Notes under the pieces: model-generated
Databases searched by the model: none
What the model saw: the letters and a program-made list of their open reading frames with translations, nothing else
What the model was told of the DNA's origin: nothing
NCBI GenBank assembly: GCA_012026835.1
Contig: VEPN01000020.1
Span: 1-49,874, forward strand
Direction: 5' to 3'
Length of the DNA stretch: 49,874 nucleotides
DNA from: Candidatus Methanoperedens sp.
GTDB taxonomy: Archaea; Halobacteriota; Methanosarcinia; Methanosarcinales; Methanoperedenaceae
Shown: positions 16,890-26,111 of the stretch, one piece after another
Numbering within the stretch: the stretch's first letter is position 1
Layout: every line of letters starts with the position of its first letter
Position numbers and translations under genes: made by a program

Positions 16890-18827
16890 CTATACCTGCA
16901 TAGGCGGCAACAGGGCTGATATCGGTTTTACCTCGAAATCGTTGTTCATGGAGTCCTCGCCCTGTTCGAGCATTATGTTCATTACAGGTGAGGTAATTGG
17001 AATATATCCCTTTGGCAATTTCTCTATTATGATATATCTGCCTGCCGGGAGATTATTGAATTCCCACATGCCTGTAGAATCGGTCGTTGTCTCCATTTTG
17101 ATTGACCGGGTATCCATGCCCATGCCTACAATGCCTACCAGTCTGATTTCGACATTCGGTATACCCATACCTGTGGCGACATCGACCACTCTGCCTGAGA
17201 TGCTGCCGTTTTCAGTTGGTACAGGCTTTGTCAGGGCAAAGTTCACGGTAGTTGTTGTGTTGGGTGCCACAGCTACACCTGTTACTGTTTTGTCCTCGTA
17301 TCCGGCTGCGCTCGCTGTCACAGTATATGTGCCCGGGGCAATGGTTATGCTGTAGTTGCCGCTGGCATCAGTGGTTGCCATCTTGCTGTCTGCTGTTACT
17401 GTTGCTCCAGCTATTGGTAAGCCTGAAGAGGCATTGGTCACCATGCCTGCGATTGTGCCCGTTTCATTTGTTACAATCTTTGTCAGGGCAAAATTCTGGG
17501 TGGTTGTCTTGTTGGCCATCACAACTACACTTGCTGGTACGCTGCTCTGGTATCCGGCTGCGCTCGCTGTCACAGTATATGTGCCCAGGACAACGGTTAT
17601 GCTGTAGTTGCCGCTGGTATCAGTGGTTGCCGTCTTGTTATCTGCCTTTACAGTCGCTCCAGCTATTGGTGAGTTCGATGAGGCATCGGTCACCTTGCCT
17701 GCGATTGTGCCCGTTTCAACTTGTACTTTCGGTGTCAGGGCAAGGTCCTGAGTAGTTGTCTCATTGGCCATCACAACTACACTTGCTGCTTTGTCCTCGT
17801 ATCCTGTTGCGTTCGCTGTAACGGTGTAATTACCTGGTGCAATGGTTATGCTGTAATTGCCAGTGTTATCAGTGGTTGCAGTCTTGCCATCCGCTGTTAC
17901 AGTCGCTCCAACTATTGGTGAGTTTGAAGAGGCATTGGTTACCTTGCCTGCGATTGTGCCTGTTCCAGGGATTATTATAGTGGGCGTCAGGGCAAAGTCC
18001 TGGGCATTTGTTGTGTTAGCTGTTACAATCACATCAGTTACTGTTATGTTCTCGTATCCAGCAGCGCCCGCAGTTACATTATATGTACCTGGTGCAATGG
18101 TTATGCTGTAGTTACCGCTGGCATCGGTGGTTGCCGTCTTGCCGTCTGCCTTTACAGTCGCTCCGGATATTGGTAGGTTTGAAGAGGCATTGGTCACTAT
18201 GCCTGCTATTGTACCAGTTTCGGGCGGTGCCACTGTCGTCACATTCCAGTCCCATGTCTGCATTGCAGAACCGTCGCCGGCTTTCTGTGCAACTGCGGTC
18301 ACATTATGCAGGGCTGCCACACTTGTTGTTACAGCGAAATTGGATGCGCTCACGGAAATTTCGGTCTTCTGTACGTTCCCATCAAGGATCCAGGTTATAG
18401 TAGCTACAACCTGATTAGCCACGATGCTGAAAGTCCTTGTGGCCGGAGTTCCTGTGTCACTCACGGGTGTAGTTGGTGAGAAGCTGACTATCTTGGGCGG
18501 GAAGTCACTCACATTCCCGGGGAATGTCAGGTTGTGGATTTCGTCGATGTTGCTAAACCCATCTCCATCCGAGTCTAAAGGCTCTATTGTGGCAAAGTTA
18601 TGATTGTTGCTTCCGAAGGCAGCGCCATATAGATTCCTGTCTGTACTTCCTCCGATTCTGGGATCACCTTGATGGCAGAGAATGCAAGTATCGATCCTTG
18701 TGCCCACAGCAGAAGGATATGTTGTGTTGAAATTATTCAGATAGCTTGAAAGTGCCGCCGCCTGCGGTACTCCCATTATAGCTACTACTGTTAACAGCAG
18801 TAGCATATATGTTAATTTTCGGTTCAT
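16890..18827 (-). CDS. Exported monohaem protein with repeated carboxypeptidase-regulatory-like domains
   Basis: This 645-residue protein has a signal peptide (cleaved near AAALSS, residue 26), one c-type haem site CILCH at 48-52, and a calcium-binding-like DSDGDGFSN at 85-93. An Ig-like stretch follows. From about residue 205 come four beta-sandwich repeats of roughly 85 residues, each with GTIAGKVTNASSNSPIAGAT and TTDASGNYSIT, and a fifth, divergent one (GSISGRVVDV). No C-terminal membrane helix or sorting signal is seen. It is thus an extracellular haem head on an extensible stalk, perhaps in the S-layer or matrix for electron transfer. The start follows AGGAGGTAAATAG. A hairpin terminator ends it. 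Confidence 0.75.
   Translation of the reverse strand: MNRKLTYMLLLLTVVAIMGVPQAAALSSYLNNFNTTYPSAVGTRIDTCILCHQGDPRIGGSTDRNLYGAAFGSNNHNFATIEPLDSDGDGFSNIDEIHNLTFPGNVSDFPPKIVSFSPTTPVSDTGTPATRTFSIVANQVVATITWILDGNVQKTEISVSASNFAVTTSVAALHNVTAVAQKAGDGSAMQTWDWNVTTVAPPETGTIAGIVTNASSNLPISGATVKADGKTATTDASGNYSITIAPGTYNVTAGAAGYENITVTDVIVTANTTNAQDFALTPTIIIPGTGTIAGKVTNASSNSPIVGATVTADGKTATTDNTGNYSITIAPGNYTVTANATGYEDKAASVVVMANETTTQDLALTPKVQVETGTIAGKVTDASSNSPIAGATVKADNKTATTDTSGNYSITVVLGTYTVTASAAGYQSSVPASVVVMANKTTTQNFALTKIVTNETGTIAGMVTNASSGLPIAGATVTADSKMATTDASGNYSITIAPGTYTVTASAAGYEDKTVTGVAVAPNTTTTVNFALTKPVPTENGSISGRVVDVATGMGIPNVEIRLVGIVGMGMDTRSIKMETTTDSTGMWEFNNLPAGRYIIIEKLPKGYIPITSPVMNIMLEQGEDSMNNDFEVKPISALLPPMQV
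17205..18215. repeat. Tandem DNA repeats encoding beta-sandwich domains
   Basis: Four consecutive units of about 250 bp inside the haem/surface protein gene share long near-identical stretches, for example GCGCTCGCTGTCACAGTATA in two copies and GCTGTAGTTGCCGCTGG in several. Such similarity at DNA level implies recent expansion or gene conversion. Boundaries are approximate. Confidence 0.7.
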
Positions 18828-19268
18828 CTATTTACCTCCTAAATTTTATTCTTTAATCTGTTCCCCTATGCTGTACAAATCAGATTTGTAACAACATTCT
18901 TATTGAATTTGTGTCAGCATTGGTATAAACATAGCGAGATTTTTCTGAATTTTTTTGATTTTTCAGAGTTTCTTATCGTTTATTTCAGTTTTCTGTGACT
19001 TTTAATTTCTTTTTTTCAATTTTTAGCATATACTGTTTATTTATTATAGATTTTTCCAGCTATGTGTTACCGCTTGGCGCACTTGCCATGTCATATGAAG
19101 ATTACCCCCTGTGCGCCTGGATTTTTTGAACTGCAGATAAATGTTATAATCCATCCTTTAAGAAGGTTTAAGAAATAGAGGCATATGTTTTTACCATATG
19201 CCATTATCATATTGTTCTCATATTGGAATTCGTATATATTATATTAAGATTTCACCGGATTTAAAACC
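18828..19268. other. 441-bp intergenic region with promoter and structured element
   Basis: The AT-rich gap lies between two minus-strand genes. Near 18927-18935 the minus strand reads GTTTATACC, a plausible TATA box for the haem/surface gene about 100 bp ahead of its start. Further from the gene, 19035-19125 holds the third member of the inverted-repeat element described separately. I see no credible open reading frame in the rest. Confidence 0.5.
19035..19125 (-). promoter_or_regulatory. Third copy of the surface-gene inverted-repeat element (divergent, short)
   Basis: On the minus strand, GGCGCAC (19111-19117) and GTGCGCC (19076-19082) enclose a 28-nt loop opening AGGG and ending TGGCAA; AAGCG follows the stem and AAAAAATCC precedes it. 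The copies before the genes starting at 29738 and 32132 have the same skeleton with the stem GATGCAC/GTGCATC, so the stem differs by paired changes (AT to GC on both sides). On the plus strand the T6 after the stem resembles a terminator. A weaker outer pairing, CCAG/CTGG, is also present. It lies over 200 bp from the next gene start, so it need not be part of that gene's leader. Confidence 0.5.
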
Positions 19269-19934
19269 TTAATTTCCTGATATAGCAATTGAACTGGATT
19301 GAGACACTACAACCGAACTTGAGGATGAATTATTCCGGGAGGACCTGACGATTACCTGTTGCCTGGAATTATTGGTTTCAGAAATAACAGTTACATTGTT
19401 TCCATCTCTTGTAATCACGGGGTTTCCCCCTTGGGTCTCCACAGATACGTTCCCATCAACGGCACTGACTCTAATCTTGCTTTCCCCTGAAGAACTGCTT
19501 GCTTCAACAATGCTCTGCTGGATGATGCTTACTTTCCCCATGCTTTTTAGGGCTTTCGTTCTTTTTGCCTGATCCTCAATTTTTTCAGTTATATTTACAT
19601 GAATACTTCTATTCTCATCATACGCATCAGCATTAATGATACTCTGCAACTCTTCAAGCTGGCTTGTGTACTCATCCATGGCTCTTTCAAATGCCAGGGA
19701 GTTGTTCTCCATCATCTCCGCCTCTCTCAGGCGTTCATCGGCAAGATCAAGAATCCTCTGGGTTTTTTCAGTCTGGTTGGAAATAAAATTAATACTGAAC
19801 TTCTCCATCCATATTCTAAAAGAATATAAAAAATTATCAGGCCCTATTGATACAGATTCCTCTCTTGCCACCCCGGCTTGGGCTAATAGAAGCACTATGA
19901 CTATTATAGCAAAGGCTCTCATAATTTTTCTCAT
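19269..19934 (-). CDS. Secreted DUF5667-type helical protein with Ser/Asn-rich tail
   Basis: The 221-residue protein has a signal peptide (to about residue 23) and a DUF5667-like helical domain, PDNFLYSFRIWMEKFSINFI then a charged coil AERxREAE-like. The C-terminal part repeats the beta-rich pattern VSVETQGGNPVITRDGNNV and ends in SSSSSVVVSQSSSIAIS. Function is unknown; proteins of this type sit in the envelope of archaea and actinobacteria. Its ATG overlaps the last 4 bp of the 1254-residue surface protein gene, so the two are made together and may interact. Confidence 0.65.
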   Translation of the reverse strand: MRKIMRAFAIIVIVLLLAQAGVAREESVSIGPDNFLYSFRIWMEKFSINFISNQTEKTQRILDLADERLREAEMMENNSLAFERAMDEYTSQLEELQSIINADAYDENRSIHVNITEKIEDQAKRTKALKSMGKVSIIQQSIVEASSSSGESKIRVSAVDGNVSVETQGGNPVITRDGNNVTVISETNNSRQQVIVRSSRNNSSSSSVVVSQSSSIAISGN

Positions 19935-22900
19935 TTTATTTGATTTCTTATTTGTTTATTTTTAGATCTTATTTTGATATAGTAAAACAGCCCGACCATC
20001 CCGATCAGTGGTAACACTCCAAGAATAAGATTAAAACTTACAGGTGGTTTAATATCTGAACCTGATGTTGCCAGGGTACTATTTTTTGAGGATTCATTTG
20101 AGATGACAGGTGCCAGTTCAGAAGTTGAAGACACCTCTTGCTTTTTGGAACCCATAATGGCAAAGCTGCTGAAGTTTCCGACAAAGCTGGAGTAGTATGT
20201 GTGATTTGAAGCTCTTTCGGCGATTTCGGTACTCTTTTCCACCCACCCATCTTCCTGCCACTTATACAGGCTTATATCCTCAGGATTAAGACCGTTATCC
20301 TCAAGCCAGGTATTGTTGACCCTGTAAACCACCACCCCATTACGTACTTTTTTACTGAAGCCACTCGTCCCGACAAAGACATTAAAATATTTGTAGAGTG
20401 TACCCGGGGCATCAACTCCTATATTCTTTGACCTGTTCCTTAATACTTCAACTGCAACAGGTACCCAGTTCTCGCTTACGCTGCTTTCAAATGCTACAGC
20501 CATTACCGGATCTGCGGATTTGAAAACAAATGTTGAGGATGAAAATGCGAGCACGCTCGTCTCTTTTATCTCTCTGCGCTCTATGTTCTTGAAGTCCTCA
20601 CTTGGAGGTAATCCACCGCCACCTCCGCCACCACCACCGCTTGTGCTGCCGCCACCGCCATTGTTGGGCTTGACCGGGATGTTTATGAGTCTCACAAAAT
20701 CAGTATCTTTGATGACCTCATTACCCATTTTCCCTGTCAGTGTTGCCATATTCATGATACATGGATACCCTCCCTCGCATTTGAATTTAGATATATCACC
20801 TGTAGTTGCGGGATATGTATAGGTTATCTTCTGCGATTTATTGGCTTCAAGTGTTGAGATATTGAAATATCCCTGGTTTGATGGGTAAAAGGGATCATAG
20901 ATAGAGACATCTGTCAGATTAACACTGCTATTAGCTTCAAGCGTATAAGTAATGGTAGTAGCACTCCCTTCGGTAACCAGGGCAATTTCACCGTTTGCCT
21001 GTTTCATTTTGTAAATCGGGATAAGCGGGAGAGAGATGGTGGATGTATTTACATAAGAACCGCCGTTGCTATTGACAGTATAACTTAATGTATAATTGAA
21101 GAATCCATGAGTTTTGTCTTTCCAGTTAACTTTAGAGGAATTTATATCAAAGTATGGTCTTCCTTTGAAGGGCAGCTGCATGAAAGACAGGCTCTGGCCT
21201 TTTGAAAGCGTAACAGTGCAGGGCTTATCGCAATAAGTACTTGATATATCCGGACTGTCAGTTATTGTAAGGACCAGCGTATCTTCCCCATTATTCACAA
21301 AGACCCCATCAATCCCCATGAATTTTCCTATGTGTCCTGATCTGGCTTCACGCCAGGTCTCATTCCATGTTCCATTAGCAGTATCATGATTTATATATGG
21401 TTCTATAAATTTTATGTCAACTTTCAGAGGGACGATAACTTTAAAATCTTTAGAAGAAACGGAGCCGTATCCATCTTTGACACTGATACGCCAATTGTAG
21501 ATGCCGCCATCTCCGGCTCCTGGTTTCCATGAAAGTGCCCCGGTGGTATTATCAAACGTACCTTTTGTTGCAGTTGTTTCAAAAGTTCCCTTATCTAAAT
21601 CAATATCAGTATAATCGGCATTGATATAAAGAGCGGTACCTTCGTATATGAAATAACTATCAGATACATTTGTAAGTGTGATCGCATTATTATCAAGCTG
21701 GGTATTCATATATATTGAATCCGACACCAGCTGCGATGTTTCATTATATCCTGCAACAGAGATATTCACCCAGCCGTGGGGTGAGGTTGTCGTATTTATA
21801 AAATTAGTCCGGGTGTCGTTATGCCAGGTTCCATCAATATTCACATGGAATGAACTTGTATTCGCCCCGGCCAACCATGTATAGTTTACCCAGAAATTGC
21901 CCTTCTTGGAAGCAAGGCTGGTGGGAATACCGGGAGTATAGGCACTCACTGCTACGGTGAATTCCTTAGTCGAAGTAGTATACCCATCCGAGACGCTGAT
22001 GTACCAGTTATAGACACCGCCATCCTTTGGCCCTGTCTTCCATGAGATGATACCCGAGGATGAATCGATTGCAGCCTTTGCATTTGTCGAGAAAGTTCCC
22101 TCAGGGCCGTCGTCATCAATATAATCAGCATTGATGTAAAGAGTTTCACCCTGGAACAGGGTATAACCGGACGATACATTGGTCAGCGTTATCGGATTAT
22201 TAGGAATCTGGGTTTCCCGATATACAAAATCTGAAAGTGTCTGCGATGTAGCATTGTATCCAGCTACAGAGAGGTTAACCCACCCATGCGGTGAACTTTT
22301 AACATTTATATAATTGTTTGAAGTATTATACCATTTCCCATTTACGCTGACATTAAAGGAATCTGTGTTTGCGCCGGCCGACCATGTATAATTTACCCAG
22401 AAGTTAATTTTATCTGTTGTATTAGAAAGAATTGCAGGTTTTCCTGGCGTATAGGTATTTACGTTTACAGTAAATTCCTGAGAACTGCTTCCATATCCAT
22501 CGCCAACATTTATATACCACTTATAGGAACCGCGATCAGCGGCGCCTGTTTTCCATATCAGGACGCCCGTTGATGGATTAAAATCACCTTTTGCATTTGT
22601 TGAGAAATTTCCCTCAGGGCCGTCATCATCAATATAATCAGCATCGATATAAAGAGTGTCACCTACATTCAAGGAATAACTGGATGATACATTTGTCAGA
22701 GTGATTGGATTATCGCTTACCTGTCTGTCTCTTTTTACCGGAGTCAAACTTAACTGGCCGTTTCCAGAATTATTGTATGCCCAGACTGATATGTTACTCC
22801 AGCCATGGGGACCGACATTGCTGGTGTTAGATGTTTCCGTGGTTCCGTTTATCCAGTTACCATTCACACTGATGTTGTAGCTGTCGGTTTCATTGCCTGT

Positions 22901-23695
22901 TCCTGCCTTCCATGTGTATTTTATCCAGAAATTTCCTTGCGAATCAACAAAGCTGGCAGGGGCAGGCGGGATATACACTGGTATTACATCTTCGGTAACA
23001 GTTGCTTTCTTACCTGCTTCCTTATCTGCTGTCTCGTTTGTTGTCCCGTCTGCTGTTCCATTTACTGTCTCACTTGCTATCTCATTTACTATCACAATTA
23101 TTGTTTCGCTTGCAGCACCGTCATAACCATCTTTTGAACTAAATGACCATACATAAGTTCCGTTATCATTGTTATCCGGCTTCCAGGTATAATCGCCTGT
23201 TGCGGGGTCCAGATATCCTTTTGTGGCATTCGTACTATAGGTTATCGGGTCTGAATCCGCATCAGTTGAGGATACCTTAAATTTCAATTCATTGCCAGGA
23301 ATAGCAGTTTGATTTCCGATTGTAGACTGGACAGGTGCGTTATTCTTGACTTGCATACTATTCGAAACAGGGCTTGAGCTCAAACTACCGTTACCTGAAT
23401 TATTGTATCCCCAGACTGATATATTGCTCCAGCCATGCGGTCCAACAGAATTATTAGAATAGAGAAGGGTTCCATTTGTCCATAATCCATTTACGCTGAC
23501 ATTAAAAGAATCTGTGTTCGCGCCAGCCGACCATGTATAATTTACCCAGAAATTTCCCTGCGTGGCTATAAGATTCTCCGGGGGGGATGGAACATAAGCA
23601 GGTTCATCATCCGCAGAAACATCTTTTAATCCAATAGAGAAAAAAGGGATTAAGGATGCCAAAACGATTATAAGGACTTTTTTTTTAATCAGCAT
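19931..23695 (-). CDS. Large modular surface protein with PGF-pre-PGF domain
   Basis: This 1254-residue protein has a signal peptide (1-28), then four units each made of a Fn3-like domain (NFWVNYTWSAGANTDSF, SPHGWVNISV) and a cadherin-like domain (LYINADYIDDDGPEG, GIYNWRISVKDGYG). Between the first two is a Thr/Glu-rich linker. A further beta region precedes a glycine stretch (GGGGGGGGGLPP), followed by a PGF-pre-PGF domain (from SVLAFSSSTFVFKSADP) and a C-terminal membrane helix. It is heavily endowed with NxS/T sites, so an N-glycosylated, membrane-anchored S-layer or adhesin is inferred. The start follows AGGAGTTAAAAAAG. It is coupled to the DUF5667-like gene. Confidence 0.8.
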   Translation of the reverse strand: MLIKKKVLIIVLASLIPFFSIGLKDVSADDEPAYVPSPPENLIATQGNFWVNYTWSAGANTDSFNVSVNGLWTNGTLLYSNNSVGPHGWSNISVWGYNNSGNGSLSSSPVSNSMQVKNNAPVQSTIGNQTAIPGNELKFKVSSTDADSDPITYSTNATKGYLDPATGDYTWKPDNNDNGTYVWSFSSKDGYDGAASETIIVIVNEIASETVNGTADGTTNETADKEAGKKATVTEDVIPVYIPPAPASFVDSQGNFWIKYTWKAGTGNETDSYNISVNGNWINGTTETSNTSNVGPHGWSNISVWAYNNSGNGQLSLTPVKRDRQVSDNPITLTNVSSSYSLNVGDTLYIDADYIDDDGPEGNFSTNAKGDFNPSTGVLIWKTGAADRGSYKWYINVGDGYGSSSQEFTVNVNTYTPGKPAILSNTTDKINFWVNYTWSAGANTDSFNVSVNGKWYNTSNNYINVKSSPHGWVNLSVAGYNATSQTLSDFVYRETQIPNNPITLTNVSSGYTLFQGETLYINADYIDDDGPEGTFSTNAKAAIDSSSGIISWKTGPKDGGVYNWYISVSDGYTTSTKEFTVAVSAYTPGIPTSLASKKGNFWVNYTWLAGANTSSFHVNIDGTWHNDTRTNFINTTTSPHGWVNISVAGYNETSQLVSDSIYMNTQLDNNAITLTNVSDSYFIYEGTALYINADYTDIDLDKGTFETTATKGTFDNTTGALSWKPGAGDGGIYNWRISVKDGYGSVSSKDFKVIVPLKVDIKFIEPYINHDTANGTWNETWREARSGHIGKFMGIDGVFVNNGEDTLVLTITDSPDISSTYCDKPCTVTLSKGQSLSFMQLPFKGRPYFDINSSKVNWKDKTHGFFNYTLSYTVNSNGGSYVNTSTISLPLIPIYKMKQANGEIALVTEGSATTITYTLEANSSVNLTDVSIYDPFYPSNQGYFNISTLEANKSQKITYTYPATTGDISKFKCEGGYPCIMNMATLTGKMGNEVIKDTDFVRLINIPVKPNNGGGGSTSGGGGGGGGGLPPSEDFKNIERREIKETSVLAFSSSTFVFKSADPVMAVAFESSVSENWVPVAVEVLRNRSKNIGVDAPGTLYKYFNVFVGTSGFSKKVRNGVVVYRVNNTWLEDNGLNPEDISLYKWQEDGWVEKSTEIAERASNHTYYSSFVGNFSSFAIMGSKKQEVSSTSELAPVISNESSKNSTLATSGSDIKPPVSFNLILGVLPLIGMVGLFYYIKIRSKNKQIRNQIK

Positions 23696-23774
23696 CTTTT
23701 TTAACTCCTGAGTTTAAATCATGAATCTTATTTCTCAACTTGTTAATTCATGTCTCTCAAGGAAAGGAGAAAAT

Positions 23775-24758
23775 TCATTCGCTTTTCATCCTTAACCCCA
23801 GGTTCTGGATTTTCGTGCCATTGAGGGGTATTACCACCTCTGTTTCTATCCTTTTCATACTCTGAACTGTGTACCTTCCAAGCTCTTTTGATAGCTTCTC
23901 TGGCACATCCACATTAATCATATCATCCTCTGCCTTGAGCTCAATCAATTTCCCATTAGTCCCTTCGCCCTGCATTTTTTCTATGATTCCATCAAGGTTA
24001 GTAACATTAACCTTTGGTGTCATATCCAACATGAGAGTTGCATTATAAGTTTTTCTACCGAAATTCTGGGCTCTGAACTTTACAACGAGATTGTCGCCAT
24101 CTTTAGTAACATTCCATTTTGTCATTGTCACATGTGGTGTTAAATTTTCAGGAGGGTAAACATCATAATCTTCTGCCAGAATCTGGAGCAAATAAAAGTC
24201 TCGTTCTTTGGCCTTTCCATTAAACACTTTCTTCCCCATTTTCTCAGCACAGAGGGGCAGTCCCCCTTTGCCATCTACCGGACTTCCACAGAACCACCAG
24301 TTGCCGGAGTTCTCAGCCGGGGCCTTGGGATCAGGGAAAAGAATTCGCTTTAACCCTCCCATGATCTGCTTCATATATATTTTCTCAGAGTTTGTAACAG
24401 TAATTGATTGGTTTACATCCCCTTTATTCCATTCCCATGTGAAACCATCGTTTCCCACTTTATCCAGAAAAAGTGATCTCTCTTCGCGCGCCATATCACC
24501 GGATTCGCCCCATTGGATTATGTTCCCTCCGCCGACATTATCATAATAGATATTCTGGGTAACGCTGCCATCCCAGGAGTAGCCTATTTGGCTTGCACTG
24601 GCTATTTCAAAGCCAGAAATCCCAGTCTCCTGGTTTGTATCTCCCATTCTGCTTACCGCAAATTGAGCAACCGTAGCCGAACTCATATCTTCTTCGGCAG
24701 CTGCAGCTCCGGCCAATACAATCAAAGTTATTGTTAGAAGGCAAATCCAGTTTGTCAT
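23775..24758 (-). CDS. Secreted protein of unknown family with G-x-V-x-Q motifs
   Basis: I cannot assign this 327-residue protein. A signal peptide ends near AGAAAAEED (about residue 21). The N-terminal half has GSVTQNIYYD and GDVNQSITV, the motif also found in the next two genes upstream; the middle has a Cys pair (WWFCGSP, LPLCAEK); the C-terminal half looks like a beta-sandwich (VVKFRAQNFGRKTYNATLML). There is no membrane anchor after the signal. It starts 11 bp after the next gene's stop, with GAGGAGAAAAT before its ATG, so it belongs to a secreted-protein operon. Confidence 0.65.
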   Translation of the reverse strand: MTNWICLLTITLIVLAGAAAAEEDMSSATVAQFAVSRMGDTNQETGISGFEIASASQIGYSWDGSVTQNIYYDNVGGGNIIQWGESGDMAREERSLFLDKVGNDGFTWEWNKGDVNQSITVTNSEKIYMKQIMGGLKRILFPDPKAPAENSGNWWFCGSPVDGKGGLPLCAEKMGKKVFNGKAKERDFYLLQILAEDYDVYPPENLTPHVTMTKWNVTKDGDNLVVKFRAQNFGRKTYNATLMLDMTPKVNVTNLDGIIEKMQGEGTNGKLIELKAEDDMINVDVPEKLSKELGRYTVQSMKRIETEVVIPLNGTKIQNLGLRMKSE

Positions 24759-24769
24759 ATTTTCTCCTC

Positions 24770-25165
24770 TTACCCTATTACTAACACATCCTGGTCCAGG
24801 ATCTGTAAGTTACCCTCTATTACAACTTCAATTCCCTGTGAAACGTTACCAGAGGCATAATTCTGTGTATATTGAAGTAAATCGAGTCTTATTGAATTAT
24901 TTCCATTTATAGAATTGTTAATATTACCTGAATAATTATCATCAGAGATAACCACCAGACTATCCTGGTTTATTATCTGTACATTCCCGGCTGCCCGAAC
25001 AAACGCATTCTGCCTTACATCTCCATCTCCATGGTTCCATGCCATCTGGGCAACTCTTATAACTACTTTGTTATCACCATTAAGATCTGCTTTCTGATTA
25101 ATATCTGCAAGTACCGGGTATGCAGTGATGCAAATTAATACCAGTACAAGCAAAATCCTCCTCAT
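24770..25165 (-). CDS. Small secreted curlin-like repeat protein (candidate)
   Basis: From ATG 25165 (GGGTGAGTTGC before it) the product has 131 residues with a signal peptide ending at VLADIN. The mature part is a series of short strands with spaced Asn, Gln and Gly: GDVRQNAFVRAAGNVQIINQ, GNINNSINGNNS, GNVSQGIEVVIEGNLQI. This resembles the spacing in curli/CsgA-type beta-solenoids but is not a confident match. It lacks Cys. It lies between a glycine-rich secreted protein and another secreted protein with the same motif. Fibre or matrix subunit is the inference. Confidence 0.6.
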   Translation of the reverse strand: MRRILLVLVLICITAYPVLADINQKADLNGDNKVVIRVAQMAWNHGDGDVRQNAFVRAAGNVQIINQDSLVVISDDNYSGNINNSINGNNSIRLDLLQYTQNYASGNVSQGIEVVIEGNLQILDQDVLVIG

Positions 25166-25257
25166 GCAACTCACCCCTTTTTCGATGATTTCATACGTCA
25201 GCCAAATAGAAAGTAAGGGAATAGGCAAGGCCTGCTCCCCTAAACTTATAGCAACTT

Positions 25258-26076
25258 TCAGACTGGAACGACTATACCATCAGTCCATGGAACATTATCC
25301 TGTTCGGCCAATGAGTCCGAGTTGTTCTCCTGGATTATAGACTTCCAGATGTCTACTGCTGCCTCGTCATAGGCGCTGGCATCCTGCCACTCTTTTATTT
25401 TGACTTTCTGTTCGAGATTCTGCTCGTTATAGATATCTGCTTTTGCAAGCTGAACTACGGCATTTATCTGATTGACATCTCCGCTGAATCCCTCAGGGCT
25501 TCCGCCCATGTTGTCTGAAGCATCTCCAGACATAGCAGTCGCTGTGGATGATGCATCATTGTTGCAGCCGGAACCGCCCTTGCCGCCATGTCCCATGCCT
25601 TCACCATTGCCTTTGCCTGTACCTGTGCCTGTACCGGCACCTGTGCCGTCGGCACTATTGCCTGCATTGGTATTCAGGTTATCCTGAACATTGCCATTTG
25701 ATGCGCCACCGCCAGTACCTGTTCCAACACCATTTCCGGTGCCAGTTCCAGCGCCTGTGCCTGTACCTGTGCCACTGCCACCATTGCAGCCAGCCAGATT
25801 ATCAGTGTTTGCAGAATTTGCAACTGCGCCTGCAGTAGACTGTGCAGCTACATTACCGCCCATGGCAATCCCCTGCGCCCAGTTAGAAATATCACCATTG
25901 TTGATTAATTGCTGATTCACACTGTTTGTTGCCGTATTGGCCCCATTTACATCAACCCCAAGAGCCTTTTCGTTCGTTCCACCTGTTGATGTGGAAATAG
26001 CCGTCGGATTTGCCATTGCTGGCATCATTCCGATCACGGTTGCTACAATAAGTAGCATTGTTACTATTTTCTTCAT
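25258..26076 (-). CDS. Secreted Gly/Thr/Asn-rich low-complexity protein
   Basis: The 272-residue protein has a signal peptide ending at AMANPT. Its mature N-terminus is Asn/Gln-rich (VNQQLINNGDISNWAQGIAM), the centre is a GTGTGTGAGTGTGNG-type run in two blocks separated by ASNGNVQDNLNTN, and the C-terminus (from GDVNQINAVVQLAKADI) is charged and less repetitive. Two Cys flank the low-complexity part. The composition suits a flexible or amyloid-like extracellular matrix component. The start follows GAGGTGAAAAT and lies 36 bp beyond a GC-rich hairpin and the three-way-junction sequence at 26.11-26.18 kb. Confidence 0.65.
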   Translation of the reverse strand: MKKIVTMLLIVATVIGMMPAMANPTAISTSTGGTNEKALGVDVNGANTATNSVNQQLINNGDISNWAQGIAMGGNVAAQSTAGAVANSANTDNLAGCNGGSGTGTGTGAGTGTGNGVGTGTGGGASNGNVQDNLNTNAGNSADGTGAGTGTGTGKGNGEGMGHGGKGGSGCNNDASSTATAMSGDASDNMGGSPEGFSGDVNQINAVVQLAKADIYNEQNLEQKVKIKEWQDASAYDEAAVDIWKSIIQENNSDSLAEQDNVPWTDGIVVPV

Positions 26077-26111
26077 ATTTTCACCTCATTTCATACTATA
26101 TACTTAACACG

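Noticed and set aside
25464-25915. Plus-strand proline/valine- and cysteine/histidine-rich frames opposite the glycine-rich gene
   Set aside because: They are mirror products of the GTG-type repeats in the real gene, which has the signal peptide and ribosome site.
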